A stretch of 64,000 nucleotides of DNA from NCBI RefSeq assembly GCF_963675165.1, contig NC_087386.1:90001-154000 (forward strand). Direction: 5' to 3'. The position numbers and the translations under genes were made by a program. Below, piece by piece: positions 1 through 12,637 of this stretch (positions are counted from its first letter, which is position 1; every line of letters starts with the position of its first letter). Origin of the DNA: Halichondria panicea (taxonomy: Eukaryota > Porifera > Demospongiae > Suberitida > Halichondriidae). A model generated the notes under the pieces. The model was given only the letters and a program-made list of their open reading frames with translations, made no database searches and was not told the origin of the DNA.

Positions 1-317
1 ATACTCTCCACATAAGTGCCAGAGGAACCGCTTAGAAATGGCTCAGCTGTACACACACACTGTAATAAATACATGTACACAGACACAAGTTACCAGCGCC
101 ATTGCTCCGCTGTCTGACTCTCGCTCTACAAGACCTGAACACAGACCCTCCACACACACGAAGCATCTTGACCAGTACAGTAACAGCTAGCTAGCCACGC
201 CCACTTTAGTAGGCCCCCCTACTACCAGCCCCGCCCACCAATAAATTACTGATGCAGCCCAGATAACAGTAGTGACCAACCTCCTCTATGCAGCGCAGCC
301 CGGGCCAGAGAGTGAGG
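1..317. other. Unique flank of the left subtelomere, no gene seen
   Basis: No coding exon or repeat unit is recognisable here. This is the only part of the left contig that lacks a counterpart in the right-hand inverted copy, so the homology between the two subtelomere copies ends near 318. Confidence 0.5.
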
Positions 318-879
318 CTATGCCTATGGCTGCCTACCTCGTGGTACACAAATGAGTTGTCGCGCATGTCATGATAGAGCACATGTCATTTGCACAAGAC
401 AAAGAGAGAGCAACCAGCCTGAGACGACTGTCCTTTTGGGTGAGCGCTACTGATAGCTTGATATAGCTATTGGATATTTTTTAGCAAGATGGTAGAGTTG
501 GATATTAATAGTGACAGCCTTGTGTTAAAGTAGCTCTGTGTATACTGTCCTTATATTGTTCTCTCATGTCTTACTCACAGATAACTACTCAACGCTGCAC
601 AGCACAGCATTCAATCACTCTCATAATTTTATTGTCATTTCATCTTTTATGGGGGACGCCCCACTCTTATTATTTTTATCACTGAATGGCTGCTGACGTA
701 CGTATATATAAGAGCACTACAAGATACGACAGGAAAGGGTCAGTATAATAATTATGTATTGTCCCATGCATAGTGATGTAGTGTACTATCTGTTACTTCC
801 TTTGGTATTCAGCCCCTTTAATAAGCACAGGATTATATAGATCTCCAAGCCATTAGTATTAATGATTCATTGGATACTG

Positions 880-3800
880 AATTTATATGGATGTATGGAT
901 GGGGCTATGCCGCAACATAGAATGCTGGCTTTCTGATCGAGGAGGAGATGATCTATTATTGGCTATTGGCTCCGGGGATGGAGTGGATCTACCTCTGAGA
1001 GACAAAGGGCCAGTTACTGTATCATGTATGAATATTCTGTTGCTTGTACATATTTTCGTAACATTATCAGTAATTGACTCTAGAGTAGCATATTGTGCTC
1101 CCCTTTCTTCATCACTCAATCTGCAGGCAGTGTATGTGATTTTCTGACAGGGAAGGCTACTCGGGAGTCGGCCACACAAGGTATAGTCTAATAATTATTG
1201 TACAGTACTTCGATGATCTTCTCTGTTTTGGGTCAGATGCAATTGCCTATAGCCAGTTAAAACATCTCTTCTACTCTTGGCTTAAGAAATTGTATTTTAT
1301 TATTGTACCAGTATTAGGTAGTTAACTCCACTTATGCATTGACCTCTACTACTGTGTAGCGGGAAAGTTCATTATTTGAGCCCTCGAGAAATGTTGTATA
1401 GTTGTTCTCATTTCAATGCCAGGAAACCATAGCTTTGCATGGTGCATGGGAGTGTCTTCTATTTTTATTACATGAAGTGTGAAGTGTGTTGTAAGTTTGT
1501 ACAGACCCATGGTGGCAATGATCTGATGATGGCTCCACTGCTCTGATGGACCAATGCAGGAGAAGTTATTCTGTATAATTATTACACTAAATTAATGTAT
1601 GCCACTGTTTGGATCGGTTTCTGTTCTGCTCAGCTTCTTCCTCCAACTTGCTTACGCAGGCTAAGCTTATTCTTAGTTCATTCTTAGTTCATTCTATAGT
1701 CTAGTATATTGTCGGTTTGGTTGTTTTATGTTTTTCACCTGGTCATACGGAATCACTTCATTATTATCAGTGCAGACCACACCTCTATCCACACATTGTA
1801 CCTGCACATCCTGTATATATGGGGCCACACCCCCACTCACTGTACTGATATGTGGTCACACCCCCATACATGGTAACCCTCTTGACCACACCCCCACCCA
1901 TGCATTGTGTTGTACATGCTGTGTTTTTGTGTACAGTACACACATCATCCGTGTCTTTGTCCCCACACCTAGTCGGAGGGAGCAGCAAGTTCTACTAAGA
2001 GCCAGCATCACCAACTAACCAACACACTACAAGACCTACCTACTACCAGCTAGGACAGCACACCACCCGGGACAGACTCTACTATACCATGTAATACGCC
2101 TTTGTATTAACGATCATGATACAATTTGCTGCCCTCCCTCGCCCATGGATTGAATAATTATGGACACTCGCAGGAGACTGACACACAATAATAGACACCA
2201 AAGGGCCAGTTACTGTATCATGTACGAATATTCTGTTGCTTGTACATTTCGTAACATTATCAGTAATTGACTGTAGAGTAGCTCCCCTTTCTTCATCACT
2301 CAATGCAGGCAGTGTATGTGATTTTCTGACAGGAAAGGCTACTCTAAACAGGGAGTCGGCCACACAAGGTATAGTCTAATAATTATTGTACGGTACTTAG
2401 ATGATCTTCTCTGTTTTGGGTCAGATGCAATTGCCTTGAATCACTAGCCAGTTTAAAACATTTCTTCTACTCTTGGCTTAAGAAATTGTATTTTATTATT
2501 GTACCAGCATTAGGTAGTTAACTCCACTTATGCATTGACCTCTGCGTGTAGCGGGAAAGTTCGTTATTTGAGCCCTCGAGAAATGTTGTATAGTTGTTCA
2601 CATTTCAATGCCAGGAAACCATAGCTTTGCATGGTGCGTGGGAGTGTCTTCCATTTATATTACATGAAGTGTGAAGTGTGTTGTAAGTTTATACAGAGAG
2701 GACTCCCATGGTGGGAATGATCTGATGATGGCCCCACTGCTCTGATGGACCAATGCAGGAGAAGTTATTCTGTATAATTATTACACTAAATTAATGTATG
2801 CCACTGTTTGGATCGGTTTCTGTTCTGCTCAGCTTCTTCCTCCAACTTGCTTACGCAGGCTAAGCTTATTCTTAATTAGTTCATTCTTAGTTCATTCTAT
2901 AGTCTAGTATTATTGTCGGTTTGGTTGTTTTATGTTTTTCACCTGGTCATACGGAATCACTTCATTAATTTTTATACAGTGCAGACCGCACCTCTATCCA
3001 CACATTGTACCTGCACATCCTGTATATATGGGGCCACACCCCCACTCACTGTACTGATATGTGGTCACACCCCCATACATGGTAACCCTCTTGACCACAC
3101 CCCAATCCTATGCTGTGTTTTTGTGTACAGTACACACATCATCCGTGTCTTTATCCCCACACCTAGTCGGAGGGAGCAGCAAGTTCTACTAAGAGCCAGC
3201 ATCACCCACTAACCAACACTCTACAAGACCTACCTACTACCAGCTAGGACAGCACACCACCCGGGACAGACTCTACTATACCCATGTAATACGCCTTTGT
3301 ATTACGATCATGATACAATTTGCTGCCCTCCCTCGCCAATGGATTGAATAATTATGGACACTCGCAGGACAACTAAGAGACTGACACACAATAATAGACA
3401 CCAAAGGTCCAGTTACTGTATCATGTACGAATATTCTGTTGCTTGTACATTTCGTAACATTATCAGTAATTGACTGTAGAGTAGCATCTTGAGCTCCCCT
3501 TTCTTCATCACTCAATCTGCAGGCAGTGTATGTGATTTTCTGACAGGAAAGGCTACTCTAAACAAAGGGAGTCGGCCACACAAGGTATAGTCTGATAATT
3601 ATTGTACGGTACCTTCTCTGTTTTGGGTCAGATGCAATTGCCTTGAATCACTAGCCAGTTTAAAACATTTCTTCTACTCTTGGCTTAAGAAATTGTATTT
3701 TATTATTGTACCAGCATTAGGTAGTTAACTCCACTTATGCATTGACCTCTACTACTGTGTAGCGGGAAAGTTCATTATTTGAGCCCTCGAGAAATGTTGT

Positions 3801-4620
3801 ATAGTTGTTCACATTTCAATGCCAGGAAACCATAGCTTTGCATGGTGCGTGGGAGTGTCTTCCATTTTTATTACATGAAGTGTGAAGTGTGTTGTAAGTT
3901 TGTATAGAGAGGACTCCCATGGTGGCAATGATCTGATGATGGCTCCACTGCTCTGATGGACCAATGCAGGAGAAGTTATTCTGTATAATTATTACACTAA
4001 ATTAATGTATGCCACTGTTTGGATCGGTTTCTGTTCTGCTCAGCTTCTTCCTCCAACTTGCTTACGCAGGCTAAGCTTATTCTTAGTTCATTCTTAGTTC
4101 ATTCTATAGTCTAGTATATTGTCGGTTTGGTTGTTTTATGTTTTTCACCTGGTCATACGGAATCACTTCATTATTATCAGTGCAGACCACACCTCTATCC
4201 ACACACATTGTACCTGCACATCCTGTATATATGGGGCCACACCCCCACTCACTGTACTGATATGTGGTCACACCCCCATACATGGTAACCCTCTTGACCA
4301 CACCTCCACCCATGCATTGTGTCGTACATGCTGTGTTTTTGTGTACTGTACACACATCACACATCATCCGTGTCTTTATCCCCACACCTAGTCGGAGGGA
4401 GCAGCAAGTTCTACTAAGAGCCAGCATCACCAACTAACCAACACTACAAGACCTACCTACTACCAGCTAGGACAGCACACCACCCGGGACAGACTCTACT
4501 ATACCATGTAATACGCCTTTTTATTACGATCATGATACAATTTGCTGCCCTCCCTTGCCCATGGATTGAATAATTATGGACACTCGCAGGACAACTAAGA
4601 GACTGACACACAATAATAGA
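880..4620. repeat. About three tandem copies of a 1.2-kb subtelomeric unit (left)
   Basis: Landmarks recur at about 1,747, 2,951 and 4,157, giving a period near 1,205 bp. Each unit holds a modest open frame on each strand. One minus-strand core (for example 3,276-3,515) includes the motif LSDEERGAQDATLQSITDN, and another (4,104-4,433) includes VTMYGGVTTYQYSEWGCG. None resembles a family I know. Frames on both strands and frameshifts in some copies make a protein-coding role unproven. Confidence 0.85.
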
Positions 4621-4779
4621 CACCTAACTGCATTTTTGCCATTAATATAATAAAAATAATTTTGCCATTAATTAATCATTAATTATAGCGGAATCATGCA
4701 TGCCTGCATGATAGTAGTCTCATGAATGAGCCGTCCTTTGTCCCACATGCATGCCTGCATATGATATAGTAGTCTCATG

Positions 4780-7700
4780 AATGAGTCGCCCTTTGTCCCA
4801 AAGAATAGCCCCGCCCACTTACTATGAGTGCTGCGCTTTAAATATGCTTGTAGCTGTGTACGTGTATGGCAGCATGATGGCTACTCTATCCCTCTCTCTG
4901 CAACGGAGGGAGTACCACCATACAATGGACCAACCAACCACTCCATCATCCTGCCACTTGAACAGGAGGAGAGAGTGCTACCTATTCCAGTGGGTAAGTT
5001 ACTGTGTGTTAATATTATTATTAAATAGCTTTGAGCTTGTGTGCATGGATTATCTTTGTATCTAGGTTAGTACTGATTAGAGCGTTGTACAGTTGGGATC
5101 ATGCCTCAGGGTGATGTAGAGCCTGTGCTAGGCCCTGCCTTAGGGACTAGCTGTGACTCTGTTGACCTGTTGTATGATCAGCAAGTCGAGCGTCTTGAGC
5201 GATCCTTACCTTTGGGAAAACTTGACAGTATAGCCTCTGTTCAATTTCTAGATTCCTTGTTTTTGGGATTCTGCCATCGCGTTGCGGTATCGGTAGCCCT
5301 GAAGGCATGGGATTTAGAAATCGGAACAGAGCAATACTGCCCAGTGGGGGCGCAATGATACTTAATGGTGATTGGACAGGAATGAGGCAGAATAGCTACG
5401 TTGTCATGACCCGATCGTACCGAGCATGCCACATGTCCTGGCACAGGTTCTATGTTGTTCTGAGACATGATACCTAACTGTTTACTGTTTACCTTGTTCT
5501 GTACTCTCTAGGGGTGTACAGTAATTAGGGTGGTACAACCACCAAGGCGAGTGTATGCTGTGTGGTGTATGGGTGACTATTCTATCCCTCTCTCTCTCTT
5601 CATGTGCAACGGAGGGAGTACCACCATAGAATGGACCAACCAACCACTCCATCATCCTGCCACTTGAACAGGAGGAGACCTCCTACCTATTCCAGTGGGT
5701 AAGTTACTGTGTGTTAATTATAAAATAACTTTGAGCTTGTGTGCATGGCAGGTGGCCCATTATCTTTGTATCTAGGTTAGTACTGATTAGAGCTTTGTAC
5801 AGTTGGGATCATGCCTCAGAGTGATGTAGAGCCTGTGCTAGGCCCTGCCTTAGGGACTAGCTGTGACCCTGTTGACCTGTTGTATGATCAGCAAGTCGAG
5901 CGTCTTGAGCGATCCTTACCTTTGGGAAAACTTGACAGTATAGCCTCTGTTCGATTTCTAGATTCCTTGCTTTTGGGATCCTGCCATCGCGTTGCGGTAT
6001 CGGTAGCCCTGAAGGCATGGGATTTAGAAATCGGAACAGAGCAATACTGCCCAGTGGGGGCGCAATGACACTTACTGGTGATTGGACAGGAATGATGCAG
6101 AATAGCTACGTTGTCATGACCCGATCGTACCGAGCATGCCACATGTCCTGGCACAGATTCTATGTTGTTCTGAGACATGATACCTAACTGTTGACTGTTT
6201 ACCTTGTTCTGTACTCTCTAGGGGTGTACAGTAATTAGGGTGTATGCTGTGCTTATGCTTGTAGCTGTGTGGTGTATGGGTGACTATTCTATCCCTCTCT
6301 CTCTCTCTCTTCATGTGCAACGGAGGGAGTACCACCATAGAATGGACCAACCAACCACTCCTGCCACTTGAACAGGAGGAGACCTCCATTGAGTGCTACC
6401 TATTCCAGTGGGTAAGTTACTGTGTGTTAATTATAAAATAATGGCAGGTGGCCCATTATCTTTGTATCTATGTTAGTACTGATTAGAGCTTTGTACAGTT
6501 GGGATCATGCCTCAGGGTGATGTAGAGCCTGTGCTAGGCCCTGCCTTAGGGACTAGCTGTGACCCTGTTGACCTGTTGTATGATCAGCAAGTCGAGCGTC
6601 TTGAGCGATCCTTACCTTTGGGAAAACTTTACAGTATAGCCTCTGTTCGATTTCTAGATTCCTTGCTTTTGGGATCCTGCCATCGCGTTGCGGTATCGGT
6701 AGCCCTGAAGGCAGGGGATTTAGAAATTGGAACAGAGCAATACTGCCCAGTGGGGGCGCAATGACACTTACTGGTGATTGGACAGGAATGAAGCAGATTA
6801 GCTACGTTGTCATGACCTGATCGTACCGAGCATGCCACATGTCCTGGCACAGGTTTTATATTGTTCTGAGACATGATACCTAACTGTTTACTGTTTACCT
6901 TGTTCTGTACTCTCTAGGGGTGTACAGTAATTAGGGTGGTACGAGTGTATGCTGTGCTTATGCTTGTAGCTGTGTGGTGTATGGGTGACTATTCTATCCC
7001 TCTCTCTCTCTCTTCATGTGCAACGGAGGGAGTACCACCATAGAATGGACCAACCAACCACTCCATCATCCTGCCACTTGAACAGGAGGAGACCTCCATT
7101 GAGTGCTACCTATTCCAGTGGGTAAGGTTAATTATAAAATAACTTTGAGCTTGTGTGCATGGCAGGTGGCCCATTATCTTTGTATCTAGGTTAGTACTGA
7201 TTAGAGCTTTGTACAGTTGGGATCATGCCTCAGGGTGATGTAGAGCCTGTGCTAGGCCCTGCCTTAGGGACTAGCTGTGACCCTGTTGACCTGTTGTATG
7301 ATCAGCAAGTCGAGCGTCTTGAGCGATCCTTACCTTTGGGAAAACTTGACAGTATAGCCTCTGTTTGATTTCTAGATTCCTTGCTTTTGGGATCCTGCCA
7401 TCGCGTTGCGGTATCGGTAGCCCTGAAGGCAGGGGATTTAGAAATCGGAACAGAGCAATACTGCCCAGTGGGGGCGCAATGACACTTACTGGTGATTGGA
7501 CAGGAATGAAACAGAATAGCTACGTTGTCATGACCCGATCGTACCGAGCATGCCACATGTCCTGGCACAGGATTTATATTGTTCTGAGACATGATACCTA
7601 ACTGTTTACTGTTTACCTTGTTCTGTACTGGTGTACAGTAATTAGGGTGGTACGAGTGTATGCTGTGCTTATGCTTGTAGCTGTGTTGTGTATGGGTGAC

Positions 7701-8930
7701 TATTCTATCCCTCTCTCTCTCTCTTCATGTGCAACGGAGGGAGTACCACATAGAATGGACCAACCAACCACTCCATCATCCTGCCACTTGAACAGGAGGA
7801 GACCTCCATTGACTATTCCAGTGGGTAAGGTTAATTATAAAATAACTTTGAGCTTGTGTGCATGGCAGGTGGCCCATTATCTTTGTATCTAGGTTTGTAT
7901 CTAGGTTAGTACTGATTAGAGCTTTGTACAGTTGGGATCATGCCTCAGGGTGATGTAGAGCCTGTGCTAGGCCCTGCCTTAGGGACTAGCTGTGACCCTG
8001 TTGACCTGTTGTATGATCAGCAAGTCAAGCGTCTTGAGTGATCCTTACCTTTGGGAAAACTTGACAGTATAGCCTCTGTTCGATTTCTAGATTCCTTGCT
8101 TTTGGGATCCTGCCATCGCGTTGCGGTATCGGTAGCCCTGAAGGCATGGGATTTAGAAATCGGAACAGAGCAATACTGCCCAGTGGGGGCGCAATGACAC
8201 TTACTGGTGATTGGACAGGAATGAGGCAGAATAGCTACGTTGTCATGACCCGATCGTACCGAGCATGCCACATGTCCTGGCACAGGTTCTATATTGTTCT
8301 GAGACATGATACCTAACTGTTTACTGTTTACCTTGTTCTGTACTCTCTAGGGGTGTACAGTAATTAGGGTGGTACAACCAAGGCGAGTGTATGCTGTGCT
8401 TATGCTTGTAGCTGTGTGGTGTATGGGTGACTATTCTATCCCTCTCTCTCTCTTCATGTGCAACGGAGGGAGTACCACCATACAATGGATCAACCAACCA
8501 CTCCATCATCTGAACAGGAGGAAACCTCCATTGAGTGCTACCTATTCCAGTGGGTAAGTTACTGTGTGTTAATTATAAAATAGCTTTGAGCTTGTGTGCA
8601 TGGCAGGTGGCCCATTATCTTTGTATCTAGGTTAGTACTGATTAGAGCTTTGTACAGTTGGGATCATGCCTCAGGGTGATGTAGAGCCTGTGCTAGGCCC
8701 TGCCTTAGGGACTAGCTGTGACCCTGGGATTTATAAATCGGAACAGAGGGCGCAATGACACTTACTGGTGATTGGACAGCAGAATAGCTACATGATCGTA
8801 CCGAGCATGCCACATGTCCTTCTATGTTGTTCTGAGACATGATACCTTACTGTTCACTGTTTACCTTGTTCTGTACTCTCTAGGGGTGTACAGTAATTAG
8901 GGTGGAACAACCAAAGCGAGTGTATGCTAA
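4780..8930. repeat. Six tandem copies of a 0.7-kb subtelomeric unit (left)
   Basis: Copies of the sequence beginning ATGCCTCAGGGTGATGTAGA occur at 5,101, 5,811, 6,507, 7,225, 7,939 and 8,666, with periods of 696-727 bp; the last is internally deleted. Each intact unit carries an 85-codon plus-strand frame (starting MPQGDVEPVLGPALG) and an overlapping 96-codon minus-strand frame (starting MSQNNIEPVPGHVACS). Copies at 7,225 and 7,939 have stops in the plus frame. I do not recognise either protein and regard these as repeat units, not confirmed genes. Confidence 0.85.
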
Positions 8931-9091
8931 TTCATTATGAACTTGTGCCGCAATTTCAATGATTTATACAGCAATTTAGTACATTAATCTTTATTAGTCA
9001 TCTGAATGTGTTGACAGTTATGAACCTTTAAACTCTTGTAATATGGAATGTAATGTACTACCAAATAAGGTAATGCTGGAGAAACCTTGCC

Positions 9092-9939
9092 AAGACTCTG
9101 TAATATGGAATGTGATGTACTACCATGTAAGGTAATGCTGGAGAAACCTTAGTGAGAACGATTTTAGTTTAACTAGCAACCCAGCAGTCTAGCTCATTAT
9201 TCAGCCTCTTCTACCTCTGCTCTACCTCAAGTTCTCTTCTACCTTCTCTATACTCTACTGAGGAACCCAGCAGCCTCTATGTCCATCAGATCTCCTCTAC
9301 CTAACCCAGTACTGCTCCAAGCTATAAGGTTTGTAGAGCTTTGTGTTAGCTAGCACTGGCTTTGTGTTAGCTTAATTGCCTGATCGAAGTAGCTTGTGTC
9401 AGGTCAGTGTCTAAGTGTTGGTATAGCTGCCTACCAGCTTCAATCCTACCAATGTCAGCTTCCCAATGTCAGCTTCAAGCCTCCTACAGCTCTTTAGCTT
9501 GTAGCTTGTGTGTATGTAAGCCGCCTGCTATGGCAGCTTTTTATTTTTTGTCGCGGCCTGAAATCGAGACTGGTAGTAATTAGCCTCGATTCTTCTCCTG
9601 GCGCGTGTATTAAGTTCAAAAACAGCTCAACACTTTTTTTTAGGTAAATAAAATTCTTAAGTTAAATCAGTATTTTTTTTCTTACAGACAAGAGCATCAG
9701 AATATTAAGAGACATCAAAGACGCCAAGTATCAAGAAACACCAAGTATCAAGAGGAGACTCCAGGCCAAACGTTAGTCGTAAATAGTGTGATTATGTTTT
9801 TGCTCATTCGAGACAATTAAAAAAGAAGGAGGTAAAACATATCATGCTGTACATACAATTAAGATGACTAGCATCATTATAGTGTGCAATAATTTATTTG
9901 CTGGTTTTGCCTGCTATCTAAAAAAATTAGGCAAGCCCG
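9092..9939. other. Subtelomeric spacer, no gene seen
   Basis: This stretch starts inside a duplicated segment of about 60 bp (copies at 9,041-9,091 and 9,103-9,150). It then holds short imperfect reiterations around AGCTTGTGT and CTCTACC. At 9,544-9,582 there is a pair of motifs related to the foldback element at 55,025. No open frame of note. Confidence 0.5.
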
Positions 9940-11520
9940 TGTTTAAATAGTGTGCAATATTTCATTTGCTGGTTTAGCCAGCTTCTGACGGGGAGCCTTG
10001 CACGCCCTAATCTAAAAAAAATTAGGCAAAAAGGGAGAGCAAATAGTGTGCAATATTTCATTTGCTGGTTTAGCCAGCTTCTGACGGGGAGCCTTGCACG
10101 CCCTAATCTAAAAAAATTAGGCAAAAAGGGAGAGCCCGTATTTAAATAGTGTGCAATATTTCATTTGCTGGTTTAGCCAGCTTCTGACGGGGAGCCTTGC
10201 ACGCCCTAATCTAAAAAAATTAGGCAAAAAGGGAGAGCCCGTATTTAAATAGTGTGCAATATTTCATTTGCTGGTTTAGCCAGCTTCTGACGGGGAGCCT
10301 TGCACGCCCTAATCTAAAAAAATTAGGCAAAAAGGGAGAGCCCGTATTTAAATAGTGTGCAATATTTCATTTGCTGGTTTAGCCAGCTTCTGACGGGGAG
10401 CCTTGCACGCCCTAATCTAAAAAACATTAGGCAAAAAGGGAGAGCCCGTATTTAAATAGTGTGCAATATTTCATTTGCTGGTTTAGCCAGCTTCTGACGG
10501 GGAGCCTTGCACGCCCTAATCTAAAAAACATTAGGCAAAAAGGGAGAGCCCGTATTTAAATAGTGTGCAATATTTCATTTGCTGGTTTAGCCAGCTTCTG
10601 ACGGGGAGCCTTGCACGCCCTAATCTAAAAAACATTAGGCAAAAAGGGAGAGCCCGTATTTAAATAGTGTGCAATATTTCATTTGCTGGTTTAGCCAGCT
10701 TCTGACGGGGAGCCTTGCACGCCCTAATCTAAAAAACATTAGGCAAAAAGGGAGAGCCCGTATTTAAATAGTGTGCAATATTTCATTTGCTGGTTTAGCC
10801 AGCTTCTGACGGGGAGCCTTGCACGCCCTAATCTAAAAAACATTAGGCAAAAAGGGAGAGCCCGTATTTAAATAGTGTGCAATATTTCATTTGCTGGTTT
10901 AGCCAGCTTCTGACGGGGAGCCTTGCACGCCCTAATCTAAAAAACATTAGGCAAAAAGGGAGAGCCCGTATTTAAATAGTGTGCAATATTTCATTTGCTG
11001 GTTTAGCCAGCTTCTGACGGGGAGCCTTGCACGCCCTAATCTAAAAAACATTAGGCAAAAAGGGAGAGCCCGTATTTAAATAGTGTGCAATATTTCATTT
11101 GCTGGTTTAGCCAGCTTCTGACGGGGAGCCTTGCACGCCCTAATCTAAAAAACATTAGGCAAAAAGGGAGAGCCCGTATTTAAATAGTGTGCAATATTTC
11201 ATTTGCTGGTTTAGCCAGCTTCTGACGGGGAGCCTTGCACGCCCTAATCTAAAAAACATTAGGCAAAAAGGGAGAGCCCGTATTTAAATAGTGTGCAATA
11301 TTTCATTTGCTGGTTTAGCCAGCTTCTGACGGGGAGCCTTGCACGCCCTAATCTAAAAAACATTAGGCAAAAAGGGAGAGCAAATAGTGTGCAATATTTC
11401 ATTTGCTGGTTTAGCCAGCTTCTGATGGGGAGCCTTGCACGCCCTAATCTAAAAAACATTAGGCAAAAAGGGAGATATTTCATTTGCTGGTTTAGCCAGC
11501 TTCTGACAGGGAGCCTTACA
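9940..11520. repeat. Subtelomeric satellite, 103-104 bp unit, about 15 copies
   Basis: Units starting AAATAGTGTGCAATATTTCA recur at 10,144, 10,247, 10,350, 10,454 and onward to about 11,381, with shorter variants at each end. Central copies are nearly identical. Copies up to about 10,330 read CTAAAAAAATTAG and later ones CTAAAAAACATTAG, consistent with spread by unequal exchange. Each unit contains small hairpin-capable segments (CTGGTTTAGCCAG, and CTAAT...ATTAG). Frames crossing the repeat are incidental. Confidence 0.95.
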
Positions 11521-12006
11521 ATAAATTAGTGGTTTTGCTTAGTGCATTGTTTGTTTTAGTGAAGAAAAAAGTGCAGTAAAACATGAAAAGAAAAGAAAAA
11601 AGTGGTTTTGCTTATAAGCTTAAGTAGTGCTTGATGATGAAAAGACAAAAGTAGGTTAGCTTTATTAGTGCAGTATTTGCTGGTTTAAGTGAAAAAAAAG
11701 TTGTTTTGTTAATAGTGGTTTGCTGAAAAAAAAAGTGAAGTCAGTCAAAGTTGTTTTGCAATATGAAAACAAGTGCAGAAGGTAGTTTAGCTTATTAAAA
11801 GTTTGTATTTTAAGTAATTTAAAAGTAGTACCTCAGTGCAGTAGAGGAAGCCAAAGGAAGCCAAAGTAGATATGCTATGGAATTTAGAAACCATAAGTAC
11901 TGAAGTATTGCCATCATCTGCTATAAAAGAGAGTGAGCAAAAAGGGAGGAGGGTGGGCATGGCTGAGGGTGGGAAAGTTGGCTAGAGTGTGCGGTAAAGT
12001 ACTTGA
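11521..12006. other. A-rich spacer between satellites, no gene seen
   Basis: Purine-rich sequence with short A runs and repeated AGTGGTTTTGCTTA-type words, possibly decayed satellite. No coding potential was seen. Confidence 0.5.
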
Positions 12007-12637
12007 GCTAGAGTTGTGGTTAAGTACTCTAACAACAGCTAGAGTTGTGGTTAAGTACTCTAACAACAGCTAGAGTTGTGGTTAAGTACTCTAACAACAG
12101 CTAGAGTTGTGGTTAAGTACTCTAACAACAGCTAGAGTTGTGGTTAAGTACTCTAACAACAGCTAGAGTTGTGGTTAAGTACTCTAACAACAGCTAGAGT
12201 TGTGGTTAAGTACTCTAACAACAGCTAGAGTTGTGGTTAAGTACTCTAACAACAGCTAGAGTTGTGGTTAAGTACTCTAACAACAGCTAGAGTTGTGGTT
12301 AAGTACTCTAACAACAGCTAGAGTTGTGGTTAAGTACTCTAACAACAGCTAGAGTTGTGGTTAAGTACTCTAACAACAGCTAGAGTTGTGGTTAAGTACT
12401 CTAACAACAGCTAGAGTTGTGGTTAAGTACTCTAACAACAGCTAGAGTTGTGGTTAAGTACTCTAACAACAGCTAGAGTTGTGGTTAAGTACTCTAACAA
12501 CAGCTAGAGTTGTGGTTAAGTACTCTAACAACAGCTAGAGTTGTGGTTAAGTACTCTAACAACAGCTAGAGTTGTGGTTAAGTACTCTAACAACAGCTAG
12601 AGTTGTGGTTAAGTACTCTAACAACAGCTAGAGTTGT
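12007..12637. repeat. Telomere-adjacent satellite, 31-bp unit, about 20 copies
   Basis: The unit GCTAGAGTTGTGGTTAAGTA plus CTCTAACAACA repeats without visible change about 20 times, for example at 12,069 and 12,100. It passes directly into the telomere: the last unit reads GAGTTGTGGG then TTAGGG. The unit itself contains GTGGTTAAG, close to the telomere word, so it may have grown from degenerate telomere repeats (inference). Confidence 0.96.

Larger units (their letters stand above)
318..9091 (+). repeat. Left arm of a large inverted subtelomeric duplication
   Basis: The whole segment reappears in reverse complement at 13,931-23,465. Matching landmarks include the short sequences at 9,066-9,091 against 13,931-13,956, at 4,781-5,065 against 18,641-18,925, and at 480-500 against 23,213-23,233. 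The arms differ by point changes and small indels and by one extra 0.7-kb unit in the right arm. The left arm runs inward-to-outward toward the telomere block. Seen directly by reading; percent identity was not computed. Confidence 0.93.

Noticed and set aside
9927-11529. Frames of 65-78 codons with LLTGSLARPNLK repeats
   Set aside because: They simply read through the 103-bp satellite; the frame changes from unit to unit because 103 and 104 are not both multiples of three.
9940-12637. Possibility of a CRISPR array
   Set aside because: The repeats are adjacent with no unique spacers, in a eukaryotic subtelomere. They are satellites.
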